Notes: a model not told the origin generated them from the letters alone. Shown: positions 27,350 to 36,846, counted from the stretch's first letter. The stretch is DNA of 64,000 nt from Marinifilaceae bacterium (GCA_025210485.1 JAOARN010000106.1:1-64000), one strand, 5' to 3'. Numbers and translations are program-made.

Positions 27350-28392
27350 TTATGATAACAGAAATATTGACAAAATGGAAAGCTCCGACCAGCTGGTTGA
27401 AATTAAAAAGTTTTGAGATGCATACTGGTGGAGAGCCTTTGCGTGTATTTACTCATGGTTTACCTGAAATAAAAGGAAATACAATTCTCGAAAAGAGAAA
27501 GTATTTTAGTGAAAAATACGATTTTATACGTAAAGCTACAATGTGGGAGCCTCGTGGTCATGCAGACATGTATGGAGCTATTATAACTGACCCCTGTCGA
27601 GAAGATTCGGATTTTGGTACCTTTTTCTTGCATAATGAAGGTTATAGTACCATGTGTGGACATGCCATGATTGCTTTGGTAACACTAGTTCTAGATACTG
27701 GCATGATTTATAAGGATGAGGAAAATCCAATTGTAAAAATTGATGCTCCTCCGGGACAAATTATATGTAAAGCATATCGACATAATGGTAAAGTGATAAA
27801 GGTGTCATTTAGAAATGTTCCTTCTTTTGTTTTTCTTAAAAATCAGATTGTTGATGTTGAGGGTTTAGGTAATATTTGTTTTGATATTGCTTATGGAGGT
27901 GCTTTTTATGCTTATGTTAATATTGACCAGTTGAATTTAAGTCTTAATTCTCAGGATTATAATAAATTAATAGATTATGGTAGACGAATTAAACTGGCAG
28001 TAATGAATGATTTTGAGATTAAACACCCTGTGGAAGAGGATCTTAGTTTTTTGTATGGCACTATATTTACTGGAATGTCTGTAAATCCGAATAATCATTC
28101 TCGTAATGTATGTGTGTTTGCTGATGGAGAGCTCGATAGATCACCAACGGGTTCAGGTGTAAGCGGAAGGGCTGCCATTCATTATTCTAGAGATGAGATA
28201 GGCTTTAATCAGGAAATTGAAATAGAAAGTATTCTCGGATCTACTATGACTGTTAAAGTTGTGGATGAATTGAATTATTATGATTATCATGCTGTTATTC
28301 CAGAAGTTTCAGGTAGTGCCTTTATAACAGGTGAAAATATACAGTATTTCGACCCAGATGACAAAATAGGAGAAGGTTTTATTTTTAGGTAA
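27346..28392 (+). CDS. Trans-3-hydroxy-L-proline dehydratase (proline racemase superfamily)
   Basis: 348 residues of the proline racemase fold: MHTGGEPLRV, EPRGHADMYGAI, first catalytic Cys104 in STMCGH, second motif DRSPTGSGVSGR. In racemases and 4-hydroxyproline epimerases the second motif carries a Cys; here it is Thr268. A Cys/Thr pair is the hallmark of trans-3-hydroxyproline dehydratase, which yields delta1-pyrroline-2-carboxylate. So the usual annotation of proline racemase would be wrong. Start ATG 27346 overlaps the S9 peptidase stop; ATG 27352 is a weaker alternative. It fits with the upstream OCD-family reductase to convert 3-hydroxyproline to proline. Confidence 0.85.
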   Translation: MIMITEILTKWKAPTSWLKLKSFEMHTGGEPLRVFTHGLPEIKGNTILEKRKYFSEKYDFIRKATMWEPRGHADMYGAIITDPCREDSDFGTFFLHNEGYSTMCGHAMIALVTLVLDTGMIYKDEENPIVKIDAPPGQIICKAYRHNGKVIKVSFRNVPSFVFLKNQIVDVEGLGNICFDIAYGGAFYAYVNIDQLNLSLNSQDYNKLIDYGRRIKLAVMNDFEIKHPVEEDLSFLYGTIFTGMSVNPNNHSRNVCVFADGELDRSPTGSGVSGRAAIHYSRDEIGFNQEIEIESILGSTMTVKVVDELNYYDYHAVIPEVSGSAFITGENIQYFDPDDKIGEGFIFR

Positions 28393-28461
28393 TCGCAAAA
28401 TAAAATTCGTATAAAAAACAATCAAGACAAATTATAACTTAACCACTTAACAAAATTGAAA

Positions 28462-29742
28462 ATGAATTTAAGAAATGTAAAATTTATTTTCGTTATGATA
28501 TTTTCATTATTTGTAATATCATGTACAACGAAAATAAATAATTTAGAAGAAGAGCTTGGGAAAATAGAAAATTTAAGATTTAAAAAAATTAAAGGAGACA
28601 CAACTTTTAATGAGTATTATGAATTGTATTTTACTCAGAAAATTGATCATAATAATCCCAAATCAAAAACATTTGAGCAAAGGGTGTTGTTGGGACATCA
28701 TAATTTTGATAAACCCATGGTTGTTGAATTGCAAGGCTATGAAATTTGGACTGAAAAGGCTGGAGAATTAAGTAAAATATTAAAAGCAAATCAATTAACA
28801 ATAGAGCATAGATTCTTCAAGAATTCAATGCCTGACAGTTTAGATTGGTCGAAATTAAATATTAAGCAAGCGGCTGCAGATCAGCATATAATTATTCAAG
28901 CCTTAAAGAAAATATATAAAACCAAATGGATAAGTACAGGAATAAGTAAAGGAGGACAAACTACAATTTTCCACAGATATTTTTATCCTAAAGATGTTGA
29001 TATTTCCGTTCCATATGTGGCTCCATTAAACCTTAAACGAGAAGATCCAAGAATTCATGAACATTTAAATTCTGTAGCAGACTCTGATTCTAGAAATAGA
29101 ATTCTTGCTTTTCAGAAGTTGTGCTTTCAAAAGAAAGAAAAATTAATGCCTTTTTTTAAGGAATATGCAAACCAAAAGCAGTATTCATTCTTGATGGGGT
29201 ACGAAAAGGCTTTTGATTTGACCGTTCTCGAATACTCTTTTGCATTTTGGCAGTGGGGCAACTACAGACCTGATGATATTCCAACCAAAGATGAAGCTCT
29301 GAACAAAATATTCAAACATCTAGTGGCTGTATCAGGACCAAGTTTTTTTGATGATAAAAGTAATAAGCCTCATTGGGCCTTCTTTCATCAAGCCCTTACC
29401 GAGATAGGTATGTATGATTATGATATTACTCCTTTTAAGAAATATCTCGCTTATGATAAAAACTTAACTTTTGATCATGTTTTTATGGGAAAGGAAAAGA
29501 GAGTATTTAATGGCGAGAATATGAATAAAATAAATAAGTGGTTGCAAACCGATGCATATAATATGTTATTTATCTATGGGGAATATGATACATGGTCAGC
29601 AACTTCTGTTCAACTAAATGGGAATACAAAATGTAAAAAATTTGTAAATCCAAAGGGTTCTCACGCTACTAGAATTAGAAACTTTAAAGAAGAAACGCAA
29701 ACTGAAATTATCTCTACTTTAGAATCCTGGTTGAAGGACTGA
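28462..29742 (+). CDS. S37-type serine peptidase lipoprotein (PS-10 family, prolyl-peptidase-like)
   Basis: 426 residues. Lipoprotein signal with lipobox Cys21 (LFVISCTT). The hydrolase core has EHRFF, the nucleophile motif STGISKGGQT (G-x-S-x-G), and late catalytic Asp and His candidates in GEYDTW and KGSHATR. This matches Peptidase_S37 (PS-10), relatives of S28 Pro-X enzymes and tripeptidyl aminopeptidases. ATG 28462 is preferred to the in-frame TTG at 28456. It follows the dehydratase by 69 bases on the same strand, at the outer face or periplasm, consistent with processing proline-containing peptides. Confidence 0.78.
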   Translation: MNLRNVKFIFVMIFSLFVISCTTKINNLEEELGKIENLRFKKIKGDTTFNEYYELYFTQKIDHNNPKSKTFEQRVLLGHHNFDKPMVVELQGYEIWTEKAGELSKILKANQLTIEHRFFKNSMPDSLDWSKLNIKQAAADQHIIIQALKKIYKTKWISTGISKGGQTTIFHRYFYPKDVDISVPYVAPLNLKREDPRIHEHLNSVADSDSRNRILAFQKLCFQKKEKLMPFFKEYANQKQYSFLMGYEKAFDLTVLEYSFAFWQWGNYRPDDIPTKDEALNKIFKHLVAVSGPSFFDDKSNKPHWAFFHQALTEIGMYDYDITPFKKYLAYDKNLTFDHVFMGKEKRVFNGENMNKINKWLQTDAYNMLFIYGEYDTWSATSVQLNGNTKCKKFVNPKGSHATRIRNFKEETQTEIISTLESWLKD

Positions 29743-29770
29743 TTGTTTATATCATAAAATATACTATCAA

Positions 29771-29811
29771 GGGCAGTATCTAATTATTATTTTTTGAATT
29801 AGATCTGCCTT
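29771..29811 (+). terminator. Bulged hairpin after the S37 peptidase gene
   Basis: GGGCAG-T-ATCTAATT pairs with AATTAGAT-CTGCC, with single-base bulges. The loop is T-rich; only a weak T stretch follows. Probably ends the proline-island transcript. Confidence 0.45.
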
Positions 29812-30064
29812 ATATTAGATGTGATAAATCACATATGTTAACAACTCTTTTATTATGTTATTTATATGTAGTTCGTATATTTAGATAGTTTAAATTATCT
29901 CTAGATTCTAATTTTAGCTTAATTATACTTTAGATTTTTGATAATGTATTTTAAATAAATGTCTTATCGGTAAGGTTATATCATAATTTAGGTAGTTGAT
30001 TGTATTAGTATAATAAAATAAATAAAAGTAATTAGATGTTTATTTTATATATTATGTATATGTG

Positions 30065-30072
30065 TATCTTTG
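30065..30072 (+). promoter_or_regulatory. Candidate -7 box for the first C69 dipeptidase
   Basis: TATCTTTG matches TAnnTTTG; only TTTA is found 18 bases upstream. The leader would be about 115 bases. Confidence 0.35.
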
Positions 30073-30192
30073 AATAAATTTAATTTACTTATGATGAATT
30101 AAAAGTTGAATTATTGAGATGTTCTCTCTCTATATATAATAGAAAATAGTTTTATTAATTTACACTATTGATTTGATTGAATTTAATATATT

Positions 30193-31821
30193 ATGAAAAT
30201 AAAAATTATATTATGTGTTTTGTCATTTGTTTTAATAAATAAAATATTTGCATGCACCGATATTGTAGCTGGGAAAAAAGCTACTACGGATGGTTCTGTT
30301 TTAGTTTCTCATACTTATGGAGGAAATGATACTAGAATTAGAATTGTGTCAGGTCAAAATTTTCCGGAGGGTAGTATGGCACCTGTTTTTTATGGTATTC
30401 AGGAAATTAGGTCTAATCTGAATGATTATGGGGAAATATTAGGATATATCCCTCAGGTTTCCAAGACATATACTTACTTTCATTCGGCTTATTCACATAT
30501 TAATGAATTTCAGTTATCTATAGCTGAAAGTACTTTAAGTCAAAGATCCGAATTGCAGGTAGATAGAGCTACGGGAAAGCAGATAATGACAGTAGAACAA
30601 GCTATGATTTTTGCTCTGCAAAGATGTAAAACCGCAAGGGAAGCTATTGATTTAATTACATCCTTGATGGAGAAATATGGTTTTCTTCCTTCATGTGGTC
30701 CGGAGTCAGAGGCTCTGTGTATAGCTGACCCAAACGAGGTTTGGGTATTGGAAATTTTTGCTACTGGGAAGAATTGGACTCCTGAATCAGGCGAATTGGG
30801 AGCTATTTGGGCTGCACAGCGAGTTCCAGACGATCATATCGCTATTGTTCCAAATTGGAGTATAATTAAAGAGATTGATCTTTCTAAGCCTGAATGGTTT
30901 AAAGCTTCCAAAAATTATAAGCAGTATGCTGTTGACAAAAATTGGTATTCTGAAACGTCCGGAGAAAAATTTATATGGCAAGAAGTCTATAGTCCTTGTC
31001 TTAGGGAGTGGGCAACTGGACGATTCTGGTTGTTTTATTCTACTTACGCACCTAATGCATATGATTGGCCTGATAGAAAACTAACAAACCCATATAAAGG
31101 ACTGGATTCATATCATCAATATGTTGAGAATATATCTATTTATCCATTTTCGATAAAACCAGAGAAAAAGATTTCGGTTGAGGATATTATTAAGTTTCAA
31201 AGATCAACATTTGAGGGCACTATTTATGATATGTGTTCTGATCCTGATTGGAATGTTGTGAATGAGGATGGGAAACTACAGAAGAGTCCCTTGTGTACAC
31301 CTTTCCCTACAAAAGAAATGAGAAAACTGCTTGATATTAATTATCGAAGAAATGTTTCCAAAGGTAATTATGGTATGGTTTGTCAACTCCGTTCATGGTT
31401 GCCTAATGATATAGGAGGTATTTATTGGGTTTTTCAGGATAATCAATATACTTCTACATATATTCCAATTTATATAGGAGTTAATAGTATTCATGAATCA
31501 TATAAAATATATGATCCAGATAATTTTAATCCTAAGTCGGCTAGGTGGTTGATTGATTTTGTTGATAATTTATTGTATTTAAGATGGCAAGATGCTAGTG
31601 AGGATATGAGAAAAATGAGAGATCCATTTCAACAAAAATTATTTGATTCTGTAAAGGAAATTGACATAAGAGCCTTAGACTTGTATAGGAAGAAACCAAA
31701 ATATGCTAAAAAATTTCTGACAGAAACCTGTACTCAGAATATGAAAGAACTTTGTAAGTTGTATCTTGAAATTCGTAATAAGCTAATTTCAAGATATACA
31801 AATAATAAACAAGGTGTATAA
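30193..31821 (+). CDS. Secreted C69 family dipeptidase (Ntn hydrolase), copy 1
   Basis: 542 residues. The signal peptide ends at Ala20, exposing Cys21 as the N-terminal nucleophile (CTDIVAGKKATTDGS), as expected for this Ntn-hydrolase family (PepD type). Later C69 features: NEFQLSIAES, ADPNEVWVLEIFATG, QCARTAREA-like helix (ALQRCKTAREAI), and a C-terminal QLRSWLPNDIGG. Expected to hydrolyse dipeptides in the periplasm. A paralog lies at 55118-56833. It ends the peptide-handling stretch but has its own promoter candidate. Confidence 0.88.
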   Translation: MKIKIILCVLSFVLINKIFACTDIVAGKKATTDGSVLVSHTYGGNDTRIRIVSGQNFPEGSMAPVFYGIQEIRSNLNDYGEILGYIPQVSKTYTYFHSAYSHINEFQLSIAESTLSQRSELQVDRATGKQIMTVEQAMIFALQRCKTAREAIDLITSLMEKYGFLPSCGPESEALCIADPNEVWVLEIFATGKNWTPESGELGAIWAAQRVPDDHIAIVPNWSIIKEIDLSKPEWFKASKNYKQYAVDKNWYSETSGEKFIWQEVYSPCLREWATGRFWLFYSTYAPNAYDWPDRKLTNPYKGLDSYHQYVENISIYPFSIKPEKKISVEDIIKFQRSTFEGTIYDMCSDPDWNVVNEDGKLQKSPLCTPFPTKEMRKLLDINYRRNVSKGNYGMVCQLRSWLPNDIGGIYWVFQDNQYTSTYIPIYIGVNSIHESYKIYDPDNFNPKSARWLIDFVDNLLYLRWQDASEDMRKMRDPFQQKLFDSVKEIDIRALDLYRKKPKYAKKFLTETCTQNMKELCKLYLEIRNKLISRYTNNKQGV

Positions 31822-31898
31822 ATTATCATAATTTATTAATAGCTGCAGTCTTAGCTTTAATGTCTGTGGCTATTATTTTTTTCAAAAAAAAACTAAAC

Positions 31899-31906
31899 TA
31901 TTTTTG
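31899..31906 (+). promoter_or_regulatory. Candidate -7 box for the GH63-like gene
   Basis: TATTTTTG matches TAnnTTTG, with TTTT (31876-31879) 19 bases upstream in place of TTTG. Leader about 100 bases. Confidence 0.35.
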
Positions 31907-32010
31907 TTATTTATGTTAGGGGAAGTCATCCTAAAAATTATATTCTTATGTTTTTTGTATGACTAAGAATTTAGTTATGTGTTTTTCTCATCTCAATTAA
32001 AGTTCAATTT

Positions 32011-33996
32011 ATGAAGCTATTAAAATATTTTACTTTTATTCTGCTATTTTGTAGTAGTTGCGGAAACAATAATCTTATTAACGAAAACATAGATTTGAAT
32101 GCGTATTCGAATCTTATTGATATAAATGGAATTCCTCAAAATGATAAAGATTTGTCCATGTTTGGTTTTTCAGATTTAGGAGCATGGCATGCATATGCAT
32201 TGCCAGGAGATTCTATCAAAAATTATTTTGGCTTTGTCGGACCTTTATGTATGAAAGATAGAGGAAATGTGGTCAGTAAGTCAATTTCTAAGTTGAAAGT
32301 GTTTGATAATTCAACGAATAAGCAAGTTGAATTCTATGGTGTCAAACAATCATATACCCCTGGTAAATTGAGGATATCTGCTGAAGCTAAAGGGCTTGTA
32401 CTCGAAATGCAACTTAGTTTCATTGATAATAGAAGTTCAATAATTAATTTGAACATACAAAATAAAGATTCAAAGGATAGGAGTTTATTATTGGAATGGT
32501 CTGGAGATAGTATGACTAGAAATTACAGATTTTCTAAAAGTGATAATCAAATAATTTTGAATTTTCCAGATAAAAACAGATGGCTTTGTTTGGATTATAC
32601 TGATGGATATAAAATACATTTAAATAGGGATAATTATGTTTTGAAATCTAATAAAGCTATACTTCTATCTAAAGGAGAAGAATATTCTGAAGTTCTTAGC
32701 CATTCTTATTATTTTAAATCAGATAAACATGAGTGTTCTTCTTCTAAGATTCCTTCTGTTTCTGATGTTTTCGAACGAAATGATAAAAGGTGGCTAGTTC
32801 AAATAAAAAAATGTTTAGGTCATAGGAAAGATCGAGAACGCAATATGAAAATTGAAAAAAACTTGGTTAAAGCAATCATGACTTTAAATACTAACTGGAG
32901 ATCTCCTGCAGGTGATTTAAAGTTTAATGGTGTGTTCCCATCTATTTCTTATCATGGATTTTATGCTTATTGGTCTTGGGATAGTTGGAAACATGCCGTT
33001 GCTTTGTCTAAGTATAATACCGAATTAGCAAAAGAGAGTGTGCGATCAATGATGTGTTATCAAAACGAAGATGGAATGATTGCCGACTGTGCTTATTTTG
33101 ATAAAATAGCTAATAATTGGAGAAACACTAAACCTCCTATGGCTTCTTGGGCTGTATTCGAAATTTATAAACAATCATTAGATGTCGATTTTGTTAAAGA
33201 TATGCTTCCTAGTCTTCAAAAATATCATGATTGGTGGTATAAAAATAGGGATTTTGACAAAAATGGTTTATGTGAGTATGGCTCAGAGGATGGAAGTCTT
33301 ATAGCAGCGAAATGGGAGAGTGGAATGGATAATGCTGTTCGATTTGATGGTTCCAAAATTCACAGTAATGAAGGTGAAAGCTATTCATTGGATCAAGAAT
33401 CAGTCGATTTAAATGCTTATTTGTATCTTGATAAAAAATATTTGAGCCAATTGTACGATATTGTTGGAGATGATATTGAATCACGAAAATTACTAGAACT
33501 GTGTCGGAATTTAAAGACTCAAATTTCTTCACATTTTTGGAATGATAGTATTGGTGTTTTTTCAGATATTAAGCATAATGGTGAATTTGTAAAATCAGAT
33601 TATGGTAATGAAATATGGACTGCTATGTATGCTAATATAGCAAATGATATACAGGCTCAAAAAATTAGAGATATTATGATGGATAGTTCAAAGTTTTATT
33701 CGAAATTGCCTATGCCTACTGTTACCAAATCAAGTTTGTTGTTTGAGCCAGCTAAAGGGTATTGGAGAGGTCCAGTTTGGATAGATCAGTACTATTTTGG
33801 AGTAAAGGCTTTAGAAAATTACGGCTTCGATACAGAGGTGTTAAGGTTAAAAGAGCAATTATTTAGAGAGGTTGCTGCCGTAAATACGAGTGAGCCCTTT
33901 ATGGAAAATTATAATCCTCTGACAGCTGAGGGATTGAATGCAAGAAATTTCTCATGGACTGCTGCTTTTTTTATCCTTCTTGGTTTAGAATATTAG
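32011..33996 (+). CDS. GH63-like (alpha/alpha)6-barrel glycoside hydrolase lipoprotein
   Basis: 661 residues. The lipobox gives Cys17 (LLFCSSCGNN). An N-terminal beta-sandwich (about 30-260) is followed by an (alpha/alpha)6-barrel with YWSWDSWKHA (a WDS motif typical of the GH63/YgjK and trehalase group), YQNEDGMIADCAY, GLCEYGSEDG, WESGMDNAVRFD and GYWRGPVWIDQYYFG. The family acts on alpha-glucosidic or mannosyl-glycerate-type linkages; the substrate here is not clear. Outer- or inner-membrane lipoprotein. No SusCD pair is nearby, so it is not in a classic polysaccharide utilisation locus. It ends at a strong terminator. Confidence 0.78.
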   Translation: MKLLKYFTFILLFCSSCGNNNLINENIDLNAYSNLIDINGIPQNDKDLSMFGFSDLGAWHAYALPGDSIKNYFGFVGPLCMKDRGNVVSKSISKLKVFDNSTNKQVEFYGVKQSYTPGKLRISAEAKGLVLEMQLSFIDNRSSIINLNIQNKDSKDRSLLLEWSGDSMTRNYRFSKSDNQIILNFPDKNRWLCLDYTDGYKIHLNRDNYVLKSNKAILLSKGEEYSEVLSHSYYFKSDKHECSSSKIPSVSDVFERNDKRWLVQIKKCLGHRKDRERNMKIEKNLVKAIMTLNTNWRSPAGDLKFNGVFPSISYHGFYAYWSWDSWKHAVALSKYNTELAKESVRSMMCYQNEDGMIADCAYFDKIANNWRNTKPPMASWAVFEIYKQSLDVDFVKDMLPSLQKYHDWWYKNRDFDKNGLCEYGSEDGSLIAAKWESGMDNAVRFDGSKIHSNEGESYSLDQESVDLNAYLYLDKKYLSQLYDIVGDDIESRKLLELCRNLKTQISSHFWNDSIGVFSDIKHNGEFVKSDYGNEIWTAMYANIANDIQAQKIRDIMMDSSKFYSKLPMPTVTKSSLLFEPAKGYWRGPVWIDQYYFGVKALENYGFDTEVLRLKEQLFREVAAVNTSEPFMENYNPLTAEGLNARNFSWTAAFFILLGLEY

Positions 33997-34001
33997 TATA
34001 T

Positions 34002-34056
34002 ACTCCTTACTAACAAATTTTTGTCTTAATAATATTTATTAGTAAGGAGTTTTTTT
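34002..34056. terminator. Terminator between the GH63-like gene and the minus-strand broken gene
   Basis: ACTCCTTACTAA (34002-34013) pairs with TTAGTAAGGAGT (34039-34050), followed by TTTTTT. Loop 25 bases. It lies between convergent genes. Confidence 0.8.
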
Positions 34057-34073
34057 ATTTAGATGTTTTTACT

Positions 34074-35215
34074 CTAAAATGTAAGTTGGTCTTTTTTGAA
34101 TTCTATTTTTTCACCTAGCTTAGTTATGATTGTTTCGATTTCATTATTAAAATCTATATTAATTATATTATGTTCGATTCGATATTTGCATCTCTTCATT
34201 TTTTGTTTGTATGTATCTGTAAATAATTTAGATATTTTAATTGTAAAATCATCATTATATAAGTCTTTATGAGTTTTGGCCTCTTTTATTATGTTTGTCA
34301 ATTTTACAGTGGTTGATTTTGAGAATTCATCGTATATTATTTTTTCTAAATCCTTAGGTTTAATTACTATTTTTTTAGATATAATATGTTCATTTAAATC
34401 CTTTTTAATTTCTTCGTGATTATAATTAATTATTATCACTTTTTTCGCTTTCTCTTGATTTCGAAATAGATATTTTAAAATTTTAATAATTTCATGTTGA
34501 GTGACACTATAAACAACTTGAGGATAATGTTTAATCAAATTATATATTCTTTTTATTGATATGGATTGTGAAAGGAGATTCGGTACTTTTTTGTCTTTTT
34601 GATTATTAATATTTAGTATTAAATATCCTTTTTCTAGTATAAATTCAATCGAAAGTTTACATGTTTTTTCAAAGAAATAATTTTCTATTATGGTGTAAAA
34701 TAAATCGAAAATAAATGTTTTATTAAGCTTGTTGTCTTCTGACCATTTTCTTAGTTTTGATGGTTTTATATCATTAAGCGTAGAAATCGATTGGAAGTAT
34801 TTTTTAACATTAGATATTATACCTTCTTTTGTGGAAAAATAATATAATCGGTATCCGATATATTTATTTATGTTTTTTAAAAATTTATCCTTGTTTCTAT
34901 TTATTTTGTTTACAATATTCAAATCATTTCTATTATCTCTTATGTAAGTTATCCATTCTTTATAAAAATCACTGTAATTTTCTTTTTGTTCCTTTAATTC
35001 TGGATTTTGTAAAAACTGTATAAGACTTTCGATATATTTTTCTTTACCATAATAATAGTCAGAATAATCTATTTTTAGTGATTTTGTTAATATGTATATA
35101 AAATTAAGGTTTAAACTTTTAAATAAGTAATCAGCAGTTTTTAGCTACTATTTGTACCAATGTAAAAAAATTTATTCTGCTCTATTTTATTGTTTTTAGT
35201 TTGCTGTTTTTCCAT
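34074..35215 (-). pseudogene. Unidentified soluble protein gene interrupted by an apparent 1-base deletion
   Basis: The long frame (stop at 34074) stays open upstream to 35144 with plausible protein sequence (DYYYGKEKYIESL, PELKEQKENYSDFYKEW). It contains no ATG or GTG in that upstream part; the first TTG is at 34922. A separate ATG at 35215, 25 bases after the GNAT-RibD stop, opens 24 codons (starts MEKQQTKNNK) that end at TAA 35143-35141. Adding one base near 35144-35147 joins the two frames into a protein of about 380 residues. The product is Lys/Ile/Asn-rich, without signal or motifs I recognise. Either a real frameshift or a sequencing error. If translation starts at TTG 34922 instead, a 282-residue protein results. 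Confidence 0.6.
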
Positions 35216-35240
35216 TGAATATTTATCTCACAAAATATAA

Positions 35241-36326
35241 TTAATTAAATTTTCCTGAAATATACTTTAGTTGAACTATCCCAGATTGAAATGTTTTACC
35301 AGACTTCAATGTGAAAAATTTTTCCATTGGAATTAATTCTGTAATATCGATTCCTTTTGTTATGATGGCAGGAAATAAGTATAATATTAACTCATCAATC
35401 AAATTGTTTTTAATTAATATTTTATTAATATAGCCATTACTTAACACCCATATGTCTTGTCCTTCTTCTTGAGATAATGATTTCAGTATCTTTAGTTCTT
35501 TGTAATTGTAAAAGTGAACTCTATCTTTATTTGTGTAATTTTCTTTATTTGATACAAATACGAACAATTCTTTATCCATATGAGGAATGAATTCGTTTGT
35601 GGAAATTATGGTTTTATAAGAATCTTCATCAAGTATTATTGTGTCTATAGAATTGTAGAATTCGTCAAAATCATAATCTGTTCCTTCAGGATTAGGTATC
35701 TCGTTCAACCAGTTGTTATTACCATTAGAGTCTGCTATTTTGCCATTTAGGCTGAGCGTTGTCATAATTTTAATTTTCCTCTTGTTTTCATTGTATTCGC
35801 TAAGAAAATTAATCCTATTTTGTTGGAATATATAATTCTGCTCATTATATCTGTTAAATTCAAACTGAAGTGATTTTACAAGATTGATTGAAGCAGTATT
35901 TCGAGGATCTATCATAGCTTCAATTAAATTTATCTTGAGTGTCTCAAATCCATAGGTCATTACTTGTTTTAATATTTGTTTGGCATAACCTCTATTCCTG
36001 AATTCTGAATCTAGATAATAAGCAATCATAGAAGAATTAAAATCTTCATTGTAAGCAAATAATTCTACAGATCCTATCAAGTACTCAGGTTTCTCTTTTT
36101 TATATATCCCCCAAGATAGTTTCTGTTTGCATTGTTTTTCTGTAATTTCGGAATTTATGTAATCTTTAGCTTCTTCCATAGAGTTTAGCTTTTCTACGCC
36201 CATGTATTTCATGAGTTCGTCATCTGATCTTAACTCCAATATTCTATTGATATCATTTTGAGTGATTTCTTTTAATATAATGTTGTTAGTTTCTAAATCG
36301 ATGTATTGGGAGAAAATATTATTCAT
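35241..36326 (-). CDS. GNAT acetyltransferase fused to RibD C-terminal (DHFR-like) domain
   Basis: 361 residues with two domains. Residues 1 to about 165 are a RimJ/RimL-type GNAT: LRSDDELMKYMG, YLDSEFRNRGYAKQIL (acetyl-CoA loop RNRGYA) and NTASINLVKSLQFEF. Residues about 185-361 are a RibD_C/dihydrofolate-reductase-like domain: MTTLSLNGKIAD, NNWLNE, DTIILDEDSYKTI and the C-terminal LYLFPAIITKGI. Stand-alone RibD_C proteins reduce pterin- or riboflavin-type substrates with NADPH, but the real substrate is unknown. The start overlaps the preceding GNAT by 8 bases, so it is the second gene of that operon. The fusion is unusual. Confidence 0.8.
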   Translation of the reverse strand: MNNIFSQYIDLETNNIILKEITQNDINRILELRSDDELMKYMGVEKLNSMEEAKDYINSEITEKQCKQKLSWGIYKKEKPEYLIGSVELFAYNEDFNSSMIAYYLDSEFRNRGYAKQILKQVMTYGFETLKINLIEAMIDPRNTASINLVKSLQFEFNRYNEQNYIFQQNRINFLSEYNENKRKIKIMTTLSLNGKIADSNGNNNWLNEIPNPEGTDYDFDEFYNSIDTIILDEDSYKTIISTNEFIPHMDKELFVFVSNKENYTNKDRVHFYNYKELKILKSLSQEEGQDIWVLSNGYINKILIKNNLIDELILYLFPAIITKGIDITELIPMEKFFTLKSGKTFQSGIVQLKYISGKFN

Positions 36327-36846
36327 TATTATTTGATTTTAGGCTAAAAGTGTTTTCAAGTTGTAATTTTCCATTAAGAATAAATCCTAGTTTTCTGAGT
36401 AAAGATTCTGATCGTGTATTTTTGATATGCACATTTGCGTAAAGCGCATCGTTTGATATATTTTTATGATAATATTCAATGACTAATTTTAGTGAATTAG
36501 TCATAATTCCTTTTTTCTGATAAGATGGGTCAAGATAGTAGGCAATAAAATTTCTGTTATTATGTTTGAATATTTGAATTCCTCCGATTATACCAATATC
36601 TTTATCTGTCGATTCTATAGCCCAAGCCATACCGCCGTATAGCTCGTAGTTAGTGATATATCCAAAATAATCTATAGCTTCCGATAGTTTAGAAATTGCT
36701 CTATTACCAATATATCGCATCATGTTTCTGTTTGATCGGATTTGGTGTATTCTTAAAATATCATTTTCCTCGAATTCTCGAAGTTTAAATTTACTGTTTG
36801 TAAATATGGGTATTGATGATCTTGTTTGCACTATATTATCTTTCAT
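36319..36846 (-). CDS. GNAT family N-acetyltransferase (RimJ/RimL-like)
   Basis: 175 residues, one GNAT domain: KLREFEENDILRIHQIRSN at the start, the acetyl-CoA region YYLDPSYQKKGIMTNSL, and NTRSESLLRKLGFILNG near the end. Likely acetylates a protein N-terminus or small molecule. It resembles the GNAT half of the downstream fusion (RSNRNMMRYIG against RSDDELMKYMG), so the pair may stem from duplication. Its end overlaps the fusion gene by 8 bases. Confidence 0.85.
   Translation of the reverse strand: MKDNIVQTRSSIPIFTNSKFKLREFEENDILRIHQIRSNRNMMRYIGNRAISKLSEAIDYFGYITNYELYGGMAWAIESTDKDIGIIGGIQIFKHNNRNFIAYYLDPSYQKKGIMTNSLKLVIEYYHKNISNDALYANVHIKNTRSESLLRKLGFILNGKLQLENTFSLKSNNNE

Larger units (their letters stand above)
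29743..30192. other. Intergenic region before the first C69 dipeptidase
   Basis: 450 bases with no ORF. A bulged terminator-like hairpin sits at 29771-29811 and a -7-like TATCTTTG at 30065-30072. Otherwise AT-rich sequence with nothing recognised. Confidence 0.45.
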
